Shown here: positions 35,684 to 46,400 of the stretch, in pieces | Position numbering within the stretch: the first letter of the stretch is position 1 | How the letters are laid out: each line of letters opens with the position of its first letter | Assembly (NCBI GenBank): GCA_903895845.1 | Contig: CAITVK010000028.1 | Span: forward strand, 62,001 to 126,000 | Length of the DNA: 64,000 bases | Direction of reading: 5' to 3' | From: an uncultured Chitinophagaceae bacterium | Lineage (GTDB): Bacteria; Bacteroidota; Bacteroidia; Chitinophagales; Chitinophagaceae | Notes under the pieces: model-generated | Databases searched by the model: none | What the model was told of the DNA's origin: nothing | The model's input: the letters and a program-made list of their open reading frames with translations, nothing else | Position numbers and translations under genes: made by a program

Positions 35684-36217
35684 ATGCAAGCATTAACAAA
35701 TAGGGCGAAACAAGTAGATCGTGCACCAATGACTTTCATTGAGCAACTTTACTTATGGAATATTGTGAAGGGCATGGCGATTACTTTTATGCACATGTTC
35801 AAGAAGCAACCTACTATCAGGTATCCTGAACAAAAGCGTGAGTTTAGTCCTGTTTTCAGAGGATTACACGTTTTGAACAGAGATGAAGAAGGTAAGGAAA
35901 GATGTACTGCATGTGGTTTGTGTGCAGTGGCTTGCCCTGCAGAAGCCATCACAATGGAAGCGGCAGAACGTTTGGAAAGTGAAGAACATCTGTATCGTGA
36001 AGAAAAATATGCGGCCAAGTATGAGATTAATATGCTTCGTTGCATCTACTGTGGATTGTGCGAGGAGGCTTGCCCTAAAGATGCCATTTACTTAAGCGAA
36101 ACATTTACGCCTGCTGATTTTAACAGAAAGAACTTTATTTATAAAAAGACTGATTTATTAATTCCTAACCCTACAACGGATGCACAAGGTTTTGCAGCGG
36201 CTAAAGGATTAAATTAA
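35684..36217 (+). CDS. nuoI: NADH-quinone oxidoreductase subunit I
   Basis: A 177-residue ferredoxin-type subunit with two 4Fe-4S motifs: CTACGLCAVACP and CIYCGLCEEACP. The amphipathic N-terminus (LYLWNIVKGMAITFMHMF) sits on the membrane. The start ATG at 35684 follows array B; the frame through the array overlaps the first 20 bases. Confidence 0.96.
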   Translation: MQALTNRAKQVDRAPMTFIEQLYLWNIVKGMAITFMHMFKKQPTIRYPEQKREFSPVFRGLHVLNRDEEGKERCTACGLCAVACPAEAITMEAAERLESEEHLYREEKYAAKYEINMLRCIYCGLCEEACPKDAIYLSETFTPADFNRKNFIYKKTDLLIPNPTTDAQGFAAAKGLN

Positions 36218-36238
36218 TAATGATTATTAAGTTATAAA

Positions 36239-36739
36239 ATGGCTATCACTCACATTATATTCTGGTTTCTAACTGCATTGGCTTTGGTAAGTGCATTGAT
36301 GGTTTTGTTAAGTAAAAACCCTGTTTACAGTGTTCTTTGGCTCATCGCGGTATTCTTCGCTATCTCCGGTCACTATATTCTTTTGAATGCACAGTTCTTG
36401 GCAATCGTAAACATGATTGTTTATGCGGGTGCTATCATGGTACTCTTCTTATTCGTAATCATGTTGATGAATCTGGATAAAGAAACTGAACCACAAAAAG
36501 ACATCTGGATGAAGGTAGCAGGTGTTATTTCTGGTGGGTGTTTATTAATTCAACTTGTAAGATTGGCAAAAGATGCACCAGAAATGGTAAACAAAACTGC
36601 CTTGCTTAAGACAGGTAGCATAGGGTTGATTGAAAATTTGGGTAAAGTATTGTTTAGCGACTATGTGGTGCCTTTCGAAATAAGTAGTGTGCTATTTTTA
36701 AGTGCAATGGTGGGTGCTGTGGTAATTGGGAAAAAATAA
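36239..36739 (+). CDS. nuoJ: NADH-quinone oxidoreductase subunit J
   Basis: A 166-residue membrane subunit with five segments. The conserved piece NMIVYAGAIMVLFLFVIMLMN is the pi-bulge helix of NuoJ. Next to nuoK as usual. Confidence 0.96.
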   Translation: MAITHIIFWFLTALALVSALMVLLSKNPVYSVLWLIAVFFAISGHYILLNAQFLAIVNMIVYAGAIMVLFLFVIMLMNLDKETEPQKDIWMKVAGVISGGCLLIQLVRLAKDAPEMVNKTALLKTGSIGLIENLGKVLFSDYVVPFEISSVLFLSAMVGAVVIGKK

Positions 36740-36748
36740 AAGTTTATT

Positions 36749-37084
36749 ATGCCGATACAATATTATATCTATTTAGCATTATCACTTTTCAGTATTGGAG
36801 TGGTAGGGGTGTTGACACGCAGAAATGCCATCATCATTTTTATGTGCATTGAGTTGATGCTGAATGCCACTAACTTATTGTTGGTTGCGTTTTCGAAGAT
36901 GCACCACGCTGTTGCTTTGGCTAGCAATACTGCCACACAAGTTGGTATAGAAGGACAATTATTTGTATTCTTTATTATGGTGGTGGCTGCCGCTGAGGTA
37001 AGTGTTGGTTTGGCAATTATCGTAATGATGTATCGTAATACTCATTCGGTTGATATTAACTTTTTGAACCGCTTAAAAAATTAA
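36749..37084 (+). CDS. nuoK: NADH-quinone oxidoreductase subunit K
   Basis: A 111-residue membrane subunit with three segments and the conserved Glu residues in [18 protein letters not shown] and [17 protein letters not shown], which take part in proton translocation. Confidence 0.96.
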   Translation: MPIQYYIYLALSLFSIGVVGVLTRRNAIIIFMCIELMLNATNLLLVAFSKMHHAVALASNTATQVGIEGQLFVFFIMVVAAAEVSVGLAIIVMMYRNTHSVDINFLNRLKN

Positions 37085-37138
37085 TGGTGTATTGGTTTAT
37101 AGAATCCCTATTTACTAATTACTGTTCTAACTAATTGT

Positions 37139-39061
37139 ATGAATAATTTGGTTTTTTTAGTTCCTCTTTTTCCTTTAATCGGTTTTTTAATAAACGGATT
37201 AGGCAGAAAGTCCTTAGCAAAGCAAGCTATCGGTGCGATAGGTAGTGCATCTATTTTAGCTTCTTTTGTAGTGAGCATTATCTTGTTTCTTCAGGTTAAA
37301 TCTTCGGGTGCTATCATCGCCAACTACTTTAACTTTATAGATGTTGCGTCTCTTAAAATTCCTTTTGCTTTTCAGATCGACCAATTATCTTCTCTTTTCT
37401 TATTAATCATTACAGGTATTGGTTTCTTAATCCACCTTTATTCTACTGCTTACATGACGGATGAGGAAGCCCCTCATTATGCTCGCTACTTCGCTTATCT
37501 CAATCTTTTTGTTTTCTCTATGTTACTGTTGGTGATGGGAGGAAACTATGTAATCATGTTCATCGGTTGGGAAGGAGTAGGTCTTTGTTCTTATTTATTA
37601 ATTGGATTCTGGTTTAAGAACGATGCTTACAACTATGCAGCAAAGAAGGCTTTCATCATGAACCGTATTGGAGATCTGGGTTTCTTGTTGGCAGTTTTCT
37701 GGTTGATTAATAAACTAGGTACTGTTACTTACGGTGAAGTGTTTGCAAACATTGGCAAGCTGTCTCATCAAGATATTACCATCATCACCGCGTTGTTATT
37801 TGTGGGTGCAATGGGTAAGAGTGCTCAGTTGCCTTTATACACTTGGTTGCCGGATGCGATGGCGGGTCCTACACCGGTTTCTGCTTTGATACACGCTGCC
37901 ACCATGGTTACTGCTGGTATTTATATGGTTTCTCGTAGCAACTTATTATATACATTGGCTCCCGCTACCCAAGGCTTCATTGCCATCATCGGTTTAGCAA
38001 CGGCTTTGTTTGCAGCTACTATTGCCTTAAAGCAAAATGATATTAAAAAAGTATTGGCTTATTCTACAGTAAGTCAGTTGGGTTATATGTTCTTAGGTTT
38101 AGGTGTTGGTGCGTATACTGGTGCTGTTTTTCATGTGATGACGCACGCTTTCTTCAAAGCTTTATTGTTCTTGGGAGCAGGTTCTGTTATACATGCCATG
38201 CACCACGAACAAGACATCCGCAAGATGGGTGGTTTGAAAAAATACCTACCAATCACCAATATCACTTTCTTGCTGGGTTGTTTGGCAATTGCAGGTGTGC
38301 CTCCTTTCTCTGGTTTCTTTTCTAAAGATGAAATATTGGCTGCGGCTTACGAAAAGAACCCAATCCTTTATTTCTTAGGTGTTGCTGGTGCATTAATGAC
38401 TACCTTCTATATGTTCCGTCTATATGCTATGACTTTCTTAGGAAAGTTCAGAGGAACACACGAACAAGAACATCATTTGCACGAAAGCCCTTCTGCTATG
38501 ACAATTCCTTTAACTGTTTTAGCAATATTGGCGGTTGTAGGTGGTTTCATCGGAATACCTGAAGTGTTTGCAAAAGATAGCCATTGGTTAGAAAGTTTCT
38601 TAGCACCTGTATTTGCTGGTTCAAAGGCGTTGACTGAGCAAAAGGTTTCTAGTCACTCTACAGAATTAATGATGATGGGTGTGGTTACAGGTTTGGTATT
38701 GGTAACAATTGCCATCACTTGGAACAAGTTCAGCAAGTATGAAGCGACTACTACAGAAGAAACTGGTTTGGGTAAAGTACTAGAAAACAAGTGGTATATC
38801 GACGAATTATACAATGCAATCGTGGTGAACCCATTAGATGCCTTGGCTGGATTCTTCAAGAATGTGATAGAGAAGAGCGGTATTGACGGTATTGTAAATG
38901 GCGTTGGAACTTTTATCAACTATTCTTCCCGTCAGTTGAGGTTAATTCAGAGTGGTCAGGTAGGTGCATACATATTAATGATGGTATTGTCTATGTTGGG
39001 TATATTGTTACTCTGGATTAATGATAGCACTATCGTTCATTTTTTACACAAAATATTTTAA
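37139..39061 (+). CDS. nuoL: NADH-quinone oxidoreductase subunit L
   Basis: A 640-residue antiporter-like subunit with about sixteen membrane segments including the long lateral helix near the C-terminus. Seen in FIGWEGVGLCSYLLIGFW, QLPLYTWLPDAMAGPTPVSALIHAATMV (cited as its parts LPLYTWLPDAM and PVSALIHAATMV) and THAFFKALLFLGAGSVIH. Confidence 0.97.
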   Translation: MNNLVFLVPLFPLIGFLINGLGRKSLAKQAIGAIGSASILASFVVSIILFLQVKSSGAIIANYFNFIDVASLKIPFAFQIDQLSSLFLLIITGIGFLIHLYSTAYMTDEEAPHYARYFAYLNLFVFSMLLLVMGGNYVIMFIGWEGVGLCSYLLIGFWFKNDAYNYAAKKAFIMNRIGDLGFLLAVFWLINKLGTVTYGEVFANIGKLSHQDITIITALLFVGAMGKSAQLPLYTWLPDAMAGPTPVSALIHAATMVTAGIYMVSRSNLLYTLAPATQGFIAIIGLATALFAATIALKQNDIKKVLAYSTVSQLGYMFLGLGVGAYTGAVFHVMTHAFFKALLFLGAGSVIHAMHHEQDIRKMGGLKKYLPITNITFLLGCLAIAGVPPFSGFFSKDEILAAAYEKNPILYFLGVAGALMTTFYMFRLYAMTFLGKFRGTHEQEHHLHESPSAMTIPLTVLAILAVVGGFIGIPEVFAKDSHWLESFLAPVFAGSKALTEQKVSSHSTELMMMGVVTGLVLVTIAITWNKFSKYEATTTEETGLGKVLENKWYIDELYNAIVVNPLDALAGFFKNVIEKSGIDGIVNGVGTFINYSSRQLRLIQSGQVGAYILMMVLSMLGILLLWINDSTIVHFLHKIF

Positions 39062-39091
39062 TAACTGTAGCTTAAGTTTATTCTAAATAAG

Positions 39092-40501
39092 ATGATCCCT
39101 TTATTACTCATATTAATTCCGGTTGTAAGTGCAATACTTACCTTCTTTTTAAAGAATGGTAATGCAGCTAAAAACTGGGCTTTAATCGCTTCTACTGCCA
39201 CATTGATTGTTGGATTGTACGCCTTATGTCCTGTTTGCAAATTGGAGTTCGACGCAACCTGGCTTCCTCTTTTGGGTAGTCGCTTTTCCTTGTCTTTGGA
39301 TGGATTGAGCAAAATGCTGGTTTTATTGACAGCTATCTCTTTCCCGGTTGTATTTGCTTCTACTTACAATAATGAGTACAAACAATCGAACGCTTTCTAT
39401 GGCTTAATGCTATTAACGCAAGCTGGATTGATGGGGGTTTTCTTGGCTAGTGATTGTTTATTGTTCTACTTCTTCTGGGAATTGGCTTTGATTCCTGTTT
39501 ACTTCTTATGTTCTATCTGGGGTGGTGAAAAACGTATCGCCGTTACCTTTAAGTTCTTCGTTTATACGTTTGTTGGTTCTTTATTAATGTTGATAGGCAT
39601 CCTTTATTTATACTTTCAAACGCCGGATCATTCATTTGCTATCAAATCATTTTATGCGTTAAAGCTTTCTGCTTCACAACAGAACTTAGCTTTTTGGTTG
39701 TTCTTCATCGCCTTTGCTATCAAGATGCCGATATTTCCTTTACATACCTGGCAGCCCGATGCTTACGAGCAATCACCTACTGCGGTTACCATGATATTGA
39801 GTGGGGTAATGGTAAAGATGGGTATCTATGCAGTTATCCGTTGGTTAATTCCTATTTTCCCTTCGGCAACTGTAAAGTATGCTGACATAATTATCATCGC
39901 TAGTGTTATTGGAATGATTTACGCTTCTTTAATCGCTATCAAACAAGATGATGTAAAACGTTTAGTGGCTTATTCTTCTATAGCTCACATCGGTTTGATG
40001 AGTGCTGTTTTGTTCTCTTTAAAAACAATTGGTTGGAATGGGGTAATGATTCAAATGTTCAATCACGGTATCAATGTAATTGGTTTGTGGATAGTAGCAG
40101 ACGCTATCGAACAAAAACTAGGTACACGTAAGTTCAGTGAATTGGGTGGATTGGCTCAAAAAGCACCGGTATTAGCCATCTTGTTAGTTGTTTTGGCTTT
40201 TGCAAACGTAGCTTTACCGCTTACCAATGCTTTTGTAGGTGAGTTCTTAATGTTCAATGGATTGTTTCAGTATAATTTCTGGATTGCTGGTGTTGCCGGT
40301 ATCAGCATCATATTGGGTGCGGTTTATACATTGAATATGGTTCAAAAGATATTCTACGGACAAACAGTTCCTGCTACTCAAAATGCTTTGGAGATAAAAG
40401 GTAATGTACAGTTTGTATTGATAATATTGGTATTGGTGATTATTGGTTTTGGGGTATATCCTCAACCGATGATTGATTTAACGAAGCATATTCATCCTTA
40501 A
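39092..40501 (+). CDS. nuoM: NADH-quinone oxidoreductase subunit M
   Basis: A 469-residue antiporter-like subunit with about fourteen membrane segments. The Glu in FFWELALIPVYFL and the motif FPLHTWQPDAYEQSPTAV identify NuoM. It starts 30 bases after nuoL. Confidence 0.97.
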   Translation: MIPLLLILIPVVSAILTFFLKNGNAAKNWALIASTATLIVGLYALCPVCKLEFDATWLPLLGSRFSLSLDGLSKMLVLLTAISFPVVFASTYNNEYKQSNAFYGLMLLTQAGLMGVFLASDCLLFYFFWELALIPVYFLCSIWGGEKRIAVTFKFFVYTFVGSLLMLIGILYLYFQTPDHSFAIKSFYALKLSASQQNLAFWLFFIAFAIKMPIFPLHTWQPDAYEQSPTAVTMILSGVMVKMGIYAVIRWLIPIFPSATVKYADIIIIASVIGMIYASLIAIKQDDVKRLVAYSSIAHIGLMSAVLFSLKTIGWNGVMIQMFNHGINVIGLWIVADAIEQKLGTRKFSELGGLAQKAPVLAILLVVLAFANVALPLTNAFVGEFLMFNGLFQYNFWIAGVAGISIILGAVYTLNMVQKIFYGQTVPATQNALEIKGNVQFVLIILVLVIIGFGVYPQPMIDLTKHIHP

Positions 40502-40531
40502 TCGATTGATAAAGGGATTTCAACTTTATAT

Positions 40532-41929
40532 ATGAACGCAATTATTCTTTCAGCTTTATGTGGTGTGGTAATGATGTTTAGTGGCATCTTACTCAAAAAC
40601 AAATCGGCTATCAAATACGTAGCTATTGCTGCGTTGTTGGTTTTAATTATTGGTAATCTATTCCAGTTCTACGGCATCTATACTATCGACATAGATAGCA
40701 AGGGCTTATTATCCTTCGATAGAACAGGCCTCTTCTTCAATACTATCATTTTTGTAGCAACTCTGGCATATTTCATCCTTAGTGGAAGCGATATTGAGCG
40801 TGCAGGGCCTGATGTCGCTGAATACTTCGCCCTTATCTTCTTTGTATTGTGTGGTGTCACCATTCTCACCTCTTTCAATGGTTTATTGATGTTCTTTATC
40901 GGTATAGAAATCTTGTCTATCCCTTTGTATATTCTTACTGGTTCTGATAAAAAGAACCTGAAAAGCAATGAAGCTTCTCTCAAATACTTCTTAATGGGAT
41001 CTTTTTCTACAGGTATCTTATTGATGGGTATTACCCTTATTTATGGGGCTACCGGTAGCTTTGGTTTGCAATCGACTACTATCAAATCTGCTGTTACTGG
41101 TTTTAGCAGTGCTGGTATTCTTGCCCCGGTTGGTTTGGTGTTGTTGTTTATCTCTATGTGTTTTAAGGTATCTGCTGCGCCGTTCCATTTCTGGGCGCCG
41201 GATGTATATGATGGTGCGCCAAGTGTGTTCACTTCTTTCATGGCTACCATCGTTAAGGCGGCAGGGTTCTTTGCCTTTATTAAATTATTTGCTGCAAAGT
41301 CTGAAGATTTCGGTCCTGGGCCAGCTTGGAAACTTATCTTATTTGTAATCATTGTAGCTACTTTGTTTATCGGTAATATCACTGCCGTTTTCCAACAAAG
41401 TGTAAAGCGCATGTTGGCTTACAGTAGTATTGCCCAAGCGGGTTTTATGTTGTTTGCACTCTACAGTACCAATGATTTTACCAAGGATGGTATCTTGTTA
41501 TACACTGCCGCTTATAGTTTTGCGACCATCGGTATCTTCTCTATTCTTACCAAGATGGAAGATTATTCCTTGGATGGTTTCAATGGTTTATCTAAGTCAC
41601 AACCCGTTTTGGCGTTCACCAATACGGTTTTCTTCTTGTCTTTATCTGGGATTCCGCTTACGGCAGGTTTCTTTGCTAAGTATTATATGTTGGCTTCTGC
41701 CATCAAGGGAGGCGGTTCTTTAAGTCTGGTAATTATTGCGGTTTTATTTGCTGCGGTGAGTGTTTATTACTACTTCAAGGTAATTCAAGCCATGTACTTC
41801 AAAGAAGGGGTTGCTGCTACCAATACCCCAATCACTGGTAACTTCAAAGTAGCTTTGATTGTTTTGGCTGCAATTATTGTCATTCTAGGTATCTATCCTA
41901 CGGCGTTGTTAGGGTTCTATTATTTCTAA
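40532..41929 (+). CDS. nuoN: NADH-quinone oxidoreductase subunit N
   Basis: A 465-residue antiporter-like subunit, last gene of the nuo operon. Recognised by GIEILSIPLYIL, FKVSAAPFHFWAPDVYDGAPS and AYSSIAQAGFML. With it, all fourteen nuo genes A-N are present in canonical order, interrupted only by the SnoaL-like gene. Confidence 0.97.
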   Translation: MNAIILSALCGVVMMFSGILLKNKSAIKYVAIAALLVLIIGNLFQFYGIYTIDIDSKGLLSFDRTGLFFNTIIFVATLAYFILSGSDIERAGPDVAEYFALIFFVLCGVTILTSFNGLLMFFIGIEILSIPLYILTGSDKKNLKSNEASLKYFLMGSFSTGILLMGITLIYGATGSFGLQSTTIKSAVTGFSSAGILAPVGLVLLFISMCFKVSAAPFHFWAPDVYDGAPSVFTSFMATIVKAAGFFAFIKLFAAKSEDFGPGPAWKLILFVIIVATLFIGNITAVFQQSVKRMLAYSSIAQAGFMLFALYSTNDFTKDGILLYTAAYSFATIGIFSILTKMEDYSLDGFNGLSKSQPVLAFTNTVFFLSLSGIPLTAGFFAKYYMLASAIKGGGSLSLVIIAVLFAAVSVYYYFKVIQAMYFKEGVAATNTPITGNFKVALIVLAAIIVILGIYPTALLGFYYF

Positions 41930-42192
41930 GATACTAATTCCCTACAAATAAAATTGTTCTTAAACAATCTCTAAAGTCGCTTTAAAAATTCAACATGGGT
42001 TTGTAAACTATTGTTGCACTCAAAATAGCCAATGAACCCAATCTACACTGCTAGAATCTATTTTCATTTTGCTTTTTAAAACTTTGGCAGTATTCACAAT
42101 GTCTAATTCAATCCTGTTTGTACAACCTAATTTTATCCTTGCTAATTATCGCTTGTAGATACTTCTGAATGAAGTAAACAACCTTTAAGTAA

Positions 42193-42729
42193 CTAATTGA
42201 CCTTCTTTTTAAGCATTCTTTGTAATTCCCCAGAAGTGTCATGTCTAATCAGTATACTAAATAACTCAGCTGTAGCTAGAGCATCGTCCGATGCCCGATG
42301 GTGTCCCTTTAGTTTTATATTTAACTCTTTACACAATGTTCCCAATCCATATTTAGGCAATCCAGGAAATATTTTCTTGGCTAGTTTTATCGTACAGAGC
42401 TTATTGGTATTTAGATCAATCCCAGACAAGGCCAATTCTTGTTTTACTATTGGATAATCAAAACTTACATTGTGCGCTACAAAGATTCTGTCTTTTAATA
42501 GATTGTAAATATTAGGGGCCAACTGATTAAACTTGGGCGCAGTAGCTACCATTTCATCTGTAATTCCAGTAAGTCCTTGCACATATTTCTGTATGGGCAT
42601 ACAAGGATTCACAAGCGTTGCAAATTTTCCTTCTATCTCATTTCCGTTGTATAATACAATCGCTATTTCCGTAATGTTGTTGGCTCCTACTTGGCCGCCC
42701 GTTGTTTCAATATCTACAATCGCAAACAT
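42193..42729 (-). CDS. DnaQ-type 3'-5' exonuclease domain protein
   Basis: A 178-residue DEDDh exonuclease. Motif ExoI is IVDIETTGG, ExoII FVAHNVSFDYPIVKQE, and ExoIII HHRASDDALATAELF with the catalytic His and Asp. It is a stand-alone domain; longer relatives in Bacteroidota carry a GIY-YIG nuclease extension that is missing here. It may proofread or process nucleic acid ends; it is not clearly the PolIII epsilon subunit. Confidence 0.88.
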   Translation of the reverse strand: MFAIVDIETTGGQVGANNITEIAIVLYNGNEIEGKFATLVNPCMPIQKYVQGLTGITDEMVATAPKFNQLAPNIYNLLKDRIFVAHNVSFDYPIVKQELALSGIDLNTNKLCTIKLAKKIFPGLPKYGLGTLCKELNIKLKGHHRASDDALATAELFSILIRHDTSGELQRMLKKKVN

Positions 42730-42835
42730 TTGTGGTAATTTTATTACTGTCCATTCAAAATGAAAACATTCTAATATCTATCTTCCAATAGCGGTACAAT
42801 ATCCATTAATAAACTGTAATAAACAAATTAAATAA

Positions 42836-42863
42836 AAAGAGCAACGACATTCCGTTGCTCTTT
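42836..42863 (-). terminator. Intrinsic terminator of the Spy-like gene
   Basis: AAAGAGCAACG (42836-42846) pairs with CGTTGCTCTTT (42853-42863) around a 6-base loop. Read on the minus strand it is followed by a T-rich stretch, so it fits the end of the gene at 42879. Confidence 0.85.
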
Positions 42864-42878
42864 CAGTATTTAAATACC

Positions 42879-43279
42879 CTAATTTGCTGGTGGAGGTGCC
42901 TGCTCTTTTGGGTGATGGGGGCGCAATTTTTTCTCAACTATTACATACTTTTTATATTGTTCTTCCGTAAGTACCTCCTTAATCTTTGCATCCCTTTCCC
43001 CACTTAATTTGTCAGCAACTTCCTTGCTTACTGGTGGTGGAGGAGGTGGTGGTAATTGTTTCTCATCTTTCCGATGTTTGTCAATTTCAGTAAAAAAGGT
43101 TTTATAGGCAGACAACACTTTCTCTTTTTGAGCAGGTGTCAACTCCAGCGTTTTGTCTAATTCTGCACTTACTCTTCCATTGTAGGAGGTTTAGGAGGAC
43201 GTTGCTCCTCATTAGGTTGGGCATTACTAATAGTAACCATCACAAGAAAGATGGCTATAAGAAAGACGTTCTTCTTCAT
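42879..43279 (-). pseudogene. Spy/CpxP-like secreted protein gene, broken by a frameshift
   Basis: From the ATG at 43279 the frame gives a signal peptide (MKKNVFLIAIFLVMVTISNA) and QPNEEQRPPKPPTMEE, then hits TAA at 43169-43171. Shifting by one base near 43172-43177 restores a frame that continues RVSAELDKTLELTPAQKEKV and runs to 42879 with the helical LTPAQ/LTEEQ repeats of the Spy/CpxP family and a Pro run. The two halves therefore belong to one gene of about 133 codons. No slippery heptamer is visible, so either a mutation or a sequencing error is likelier than programmed shifting. Confidence 0.75.
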
Positions 43280-43424
43280 AATTAATTTTTTAATTGTTAT
43301 TTAAAATATTGATTAATAAGAAGTTTACTGTTGAGAAAACCTTCGGGTTGATTTGTTAAAGATTATTAATGAGATCTACCACAAAATACTCAAGCAGTTT
43401 GTAAAAGAGATTATTGGATTTAGT

Positions 43425-46400
43425 TTACTTTATCAATACAGTTGTTCCACTAGCAGATTTGGGCATGCCATTCGGAAGAATATAATCCAAGAACCATATA
43501 TAAGTGCCAGTTTCTTGCAAAACACCATTAACTCGTCCATCCCAACCACTAAATAAATCGTGGCTCTCAAACACCACATTCCCATAGCGATTTAAGACCC
43601 GGAAGTGAACCGTTTTAATTGTATTGCCACCACCATAAGGTCTCAAAAGTTTGGTGACACCAGTAACATTTGTGCTTGTGGGCACAAAACCCTGAGGGAT
43701 ATAAATGGTATCGCAGTTGGCATCTTTATCAAGTAAAAGAATAATACCGGTTACGCTGTCTACCAAACAACTAGCTCTGTTGTAGACATAAATAGCATAA
43801 GTGCCTTGCGAGAGATTACGGATTGTATATGGATTGGTATAGTTGTTATTTAGGAAAGAGAACTGAAAAGGTCCCTCATTTCCTTGTATGGCAACATCCA
43901 GTGAACCCCCAAAAAGATTGGTACAACTTGCATCGTGTGGAATTGCGGTACTTTGAGGCTGCACGCCCAGCACTGGCATTATCCTGCTGGCAGTTACGGT
44001 GCCACACTGAAAGTGAACAGTGTAGGAAATGGTTGTTGAGCCAATATTCAACCCATTCAACTTGCCCTTGCTGCTATCGATTGAAGCTATGGTTGTATCG
44101 GAACTTTTCCAGATACCACCTGCCGTGCCATCAGCCAGTGGGATTGATTGATTGATACAGACGGCATTATTACCCGTTATGGTATCAATTGTATATCCAT
44201 AAACAACTGTCAATTCTAGTTTGGCAGTGCTATCACAACCTACACTATTTGTGAGATGTGCCGTATATGTGCCACTTGCATTGTAACTGCTACCATTAAA
44301 AATGTAGGTACTTCCGCCGCAGATAGTTGCCCTTGTAACAGAAGAGGTAGTATCCTTAATGTAAAGAATAAGTTGGGCAGTACTATCACAACCAACACTA
44401 TTTGTTAGATGTGCATTGTATATGCCAGCATTAGAATAGGTAATACCATTGAATGTATATGAACTACCTGGACAAATACCTACTGTGGTGATAGAAGAAG
44501 TGGTGTCTTTGATTGAAAGCACCAGATTGGCAATACTGTCACAGCCTGAACTATTGGTAAGATGTGCAACATAGGAACCTGCAATTGAATAACGATTGCC
44601 ATTGAATGTATATGAACTTCCTGGACAAATACTGGCAATTGTTGTGGAAGTAGTTGGTAAGTTGATGGTAAGGTTTAAGGTAGCCGTATTGTCACAACCA
44701 GCAGCATTTTCACTTGCATAGGTATAAGTTCCACTTTTGTTATAGGTCGTGCCATTCCAAGTGTAATTGCTACAAGCTTTTATTGTTGTTGAAGTGGTGG
44801 TTGGACTGTTTATCGTTAATACTAACGTAGCAGTACTATCGCAGCCAAAGGAATTTTTGATGGTATAGGTGTAGGTGCCACTAGTAGTGTAGGTAGTATT
44901 GTTCCAGGTGTAGCTACTGCAAGCAGTAATATTTGTTGAGGATGAAGTTTTATAATTGATTGTAAGATTTAGGGTAGCAATACTATCGCAGCCAAGGGCA
45001 TTTTTTGTGGCGTAAGTGTATGTGCCGCTATTTGTATAAGTTCTGTTATTCCATGTATAACTGCCACAAGCTGTGATGTCGGTAGAGGAGGTAGTTGGAT
45101 AGGTAATTGTCAACAATAATCTGGCAGTATCGTAACATCCTTGTCCATTCTTTGTGATGTAGTCATAAGTGCCACTCGTAGTGTAGGTTGTTCCGTTCCA
45201 AGTATAACTGCTACAAGCAGTAACGGTTTTTGGTGTTGTAGTAGGATAGTGTACTGTTAAAATCAAGGTTGCAGTACTGTCACAGCCCTTTGCATTTTGG
45301 GTTGAGAAGTTGTAGGTACCACTTTTTATGTAGTTAGTGCCATTCCATGTATAGCTACTGCAAGCAGTTATTGAAGTTGACGAAGTGGTAGGGTTGTTAA
45401 TGGTCAATATCAATGTTGCAATGCTGTCACAGCCCTTTGCATTTTGGGTTGAGTAGGTGTAGGTACCACTTTTTGTGTAGGTGACACCGTTCCAAGTGTA
45501 GTTGCTGCAAGCGATTATTGTTGTGGAAGAAGTTGATGGGTTGTTGATGGTCAGATTTATTGTCGACGTACTATCACAGCCCTTTGCATTCAAGCTGTCA
45601 AAGGTGTAAGTGCCACTTTTTGTATATGTTGTTCCATGCCAGGTATAATTACTACACGCTGTAATTATTGTGGAAGAGGTTGTTGGGTTGTTTACTGTTA
45701 ATACCAAGGTAGCCAAGCTATCACACCCAGCACTAGTATTTAGAGATGCTGTTTTAGAGCCAACTGATGTAAAAGTCAAGCCATTCCAATGATATGGAAG
45801 TTGAGCTGAGCAGATACTTAAATTAGTAGTAGAGGTTAAAGTATTGCTGACTGTTAATACCAAAGTCGCCGCACTGTCACAGCCTACACTATTGGTAAGA
45901 TGGGCAGTTTGGGTTCCTGCTGCTGTAAAAGTTAAGCCATTCCAGCTGTAAGGTATTCCACTAGGGCATGTAGTAATGTTTGTTGTCGATGCACTTTTGG
46001 CTTTTACTGTTAGTATCAGCACGTCGGTACTGTCACAGCCCAAGGTCGTAAGTATGTGCGCTGTGTATTTACCAGCAGTTGTGTAACCAACCCCGTTAAA
46101 TGTGTAGCTGTCTCCAGCACAAATGCTAGCATAAGTAACATGGCTGGCAGTATCGCCCACTTCTATGGTATTACTAGTGTCTATTTGCCCATTGTAGTGT
46201 GTTATAGTTGCATAGTAAGTTCCTTTTTGTGTAGGATAATAGGCAGTGTCAATGGAGGATGCCCACTTTTGAACACGTGAATTTCCATAATCGCCCACAT
46301 AGATGACCCCGTCTTTAACCCACACACTACAAGGGCCATAAAGTTGGTTGGCAGCATTGCCAGCACCATTCTTTCCTATGGCTACAATTGGTGTAGTAGA

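Noticed and set aside
35464-35703. A 79-aa heptapeptide-repeat protein in the nuo operon
   Set aside because: Same reason; it overlaps nuoI and has no clear ribosome binding site. The array is treated as DNA/RNA-level repeat.
43165-43180. Programmed -1 frameshift in the Spy-like gene
   Set aside because: No X XXY YYZ slippery site or downstream pseudoknot is evident.
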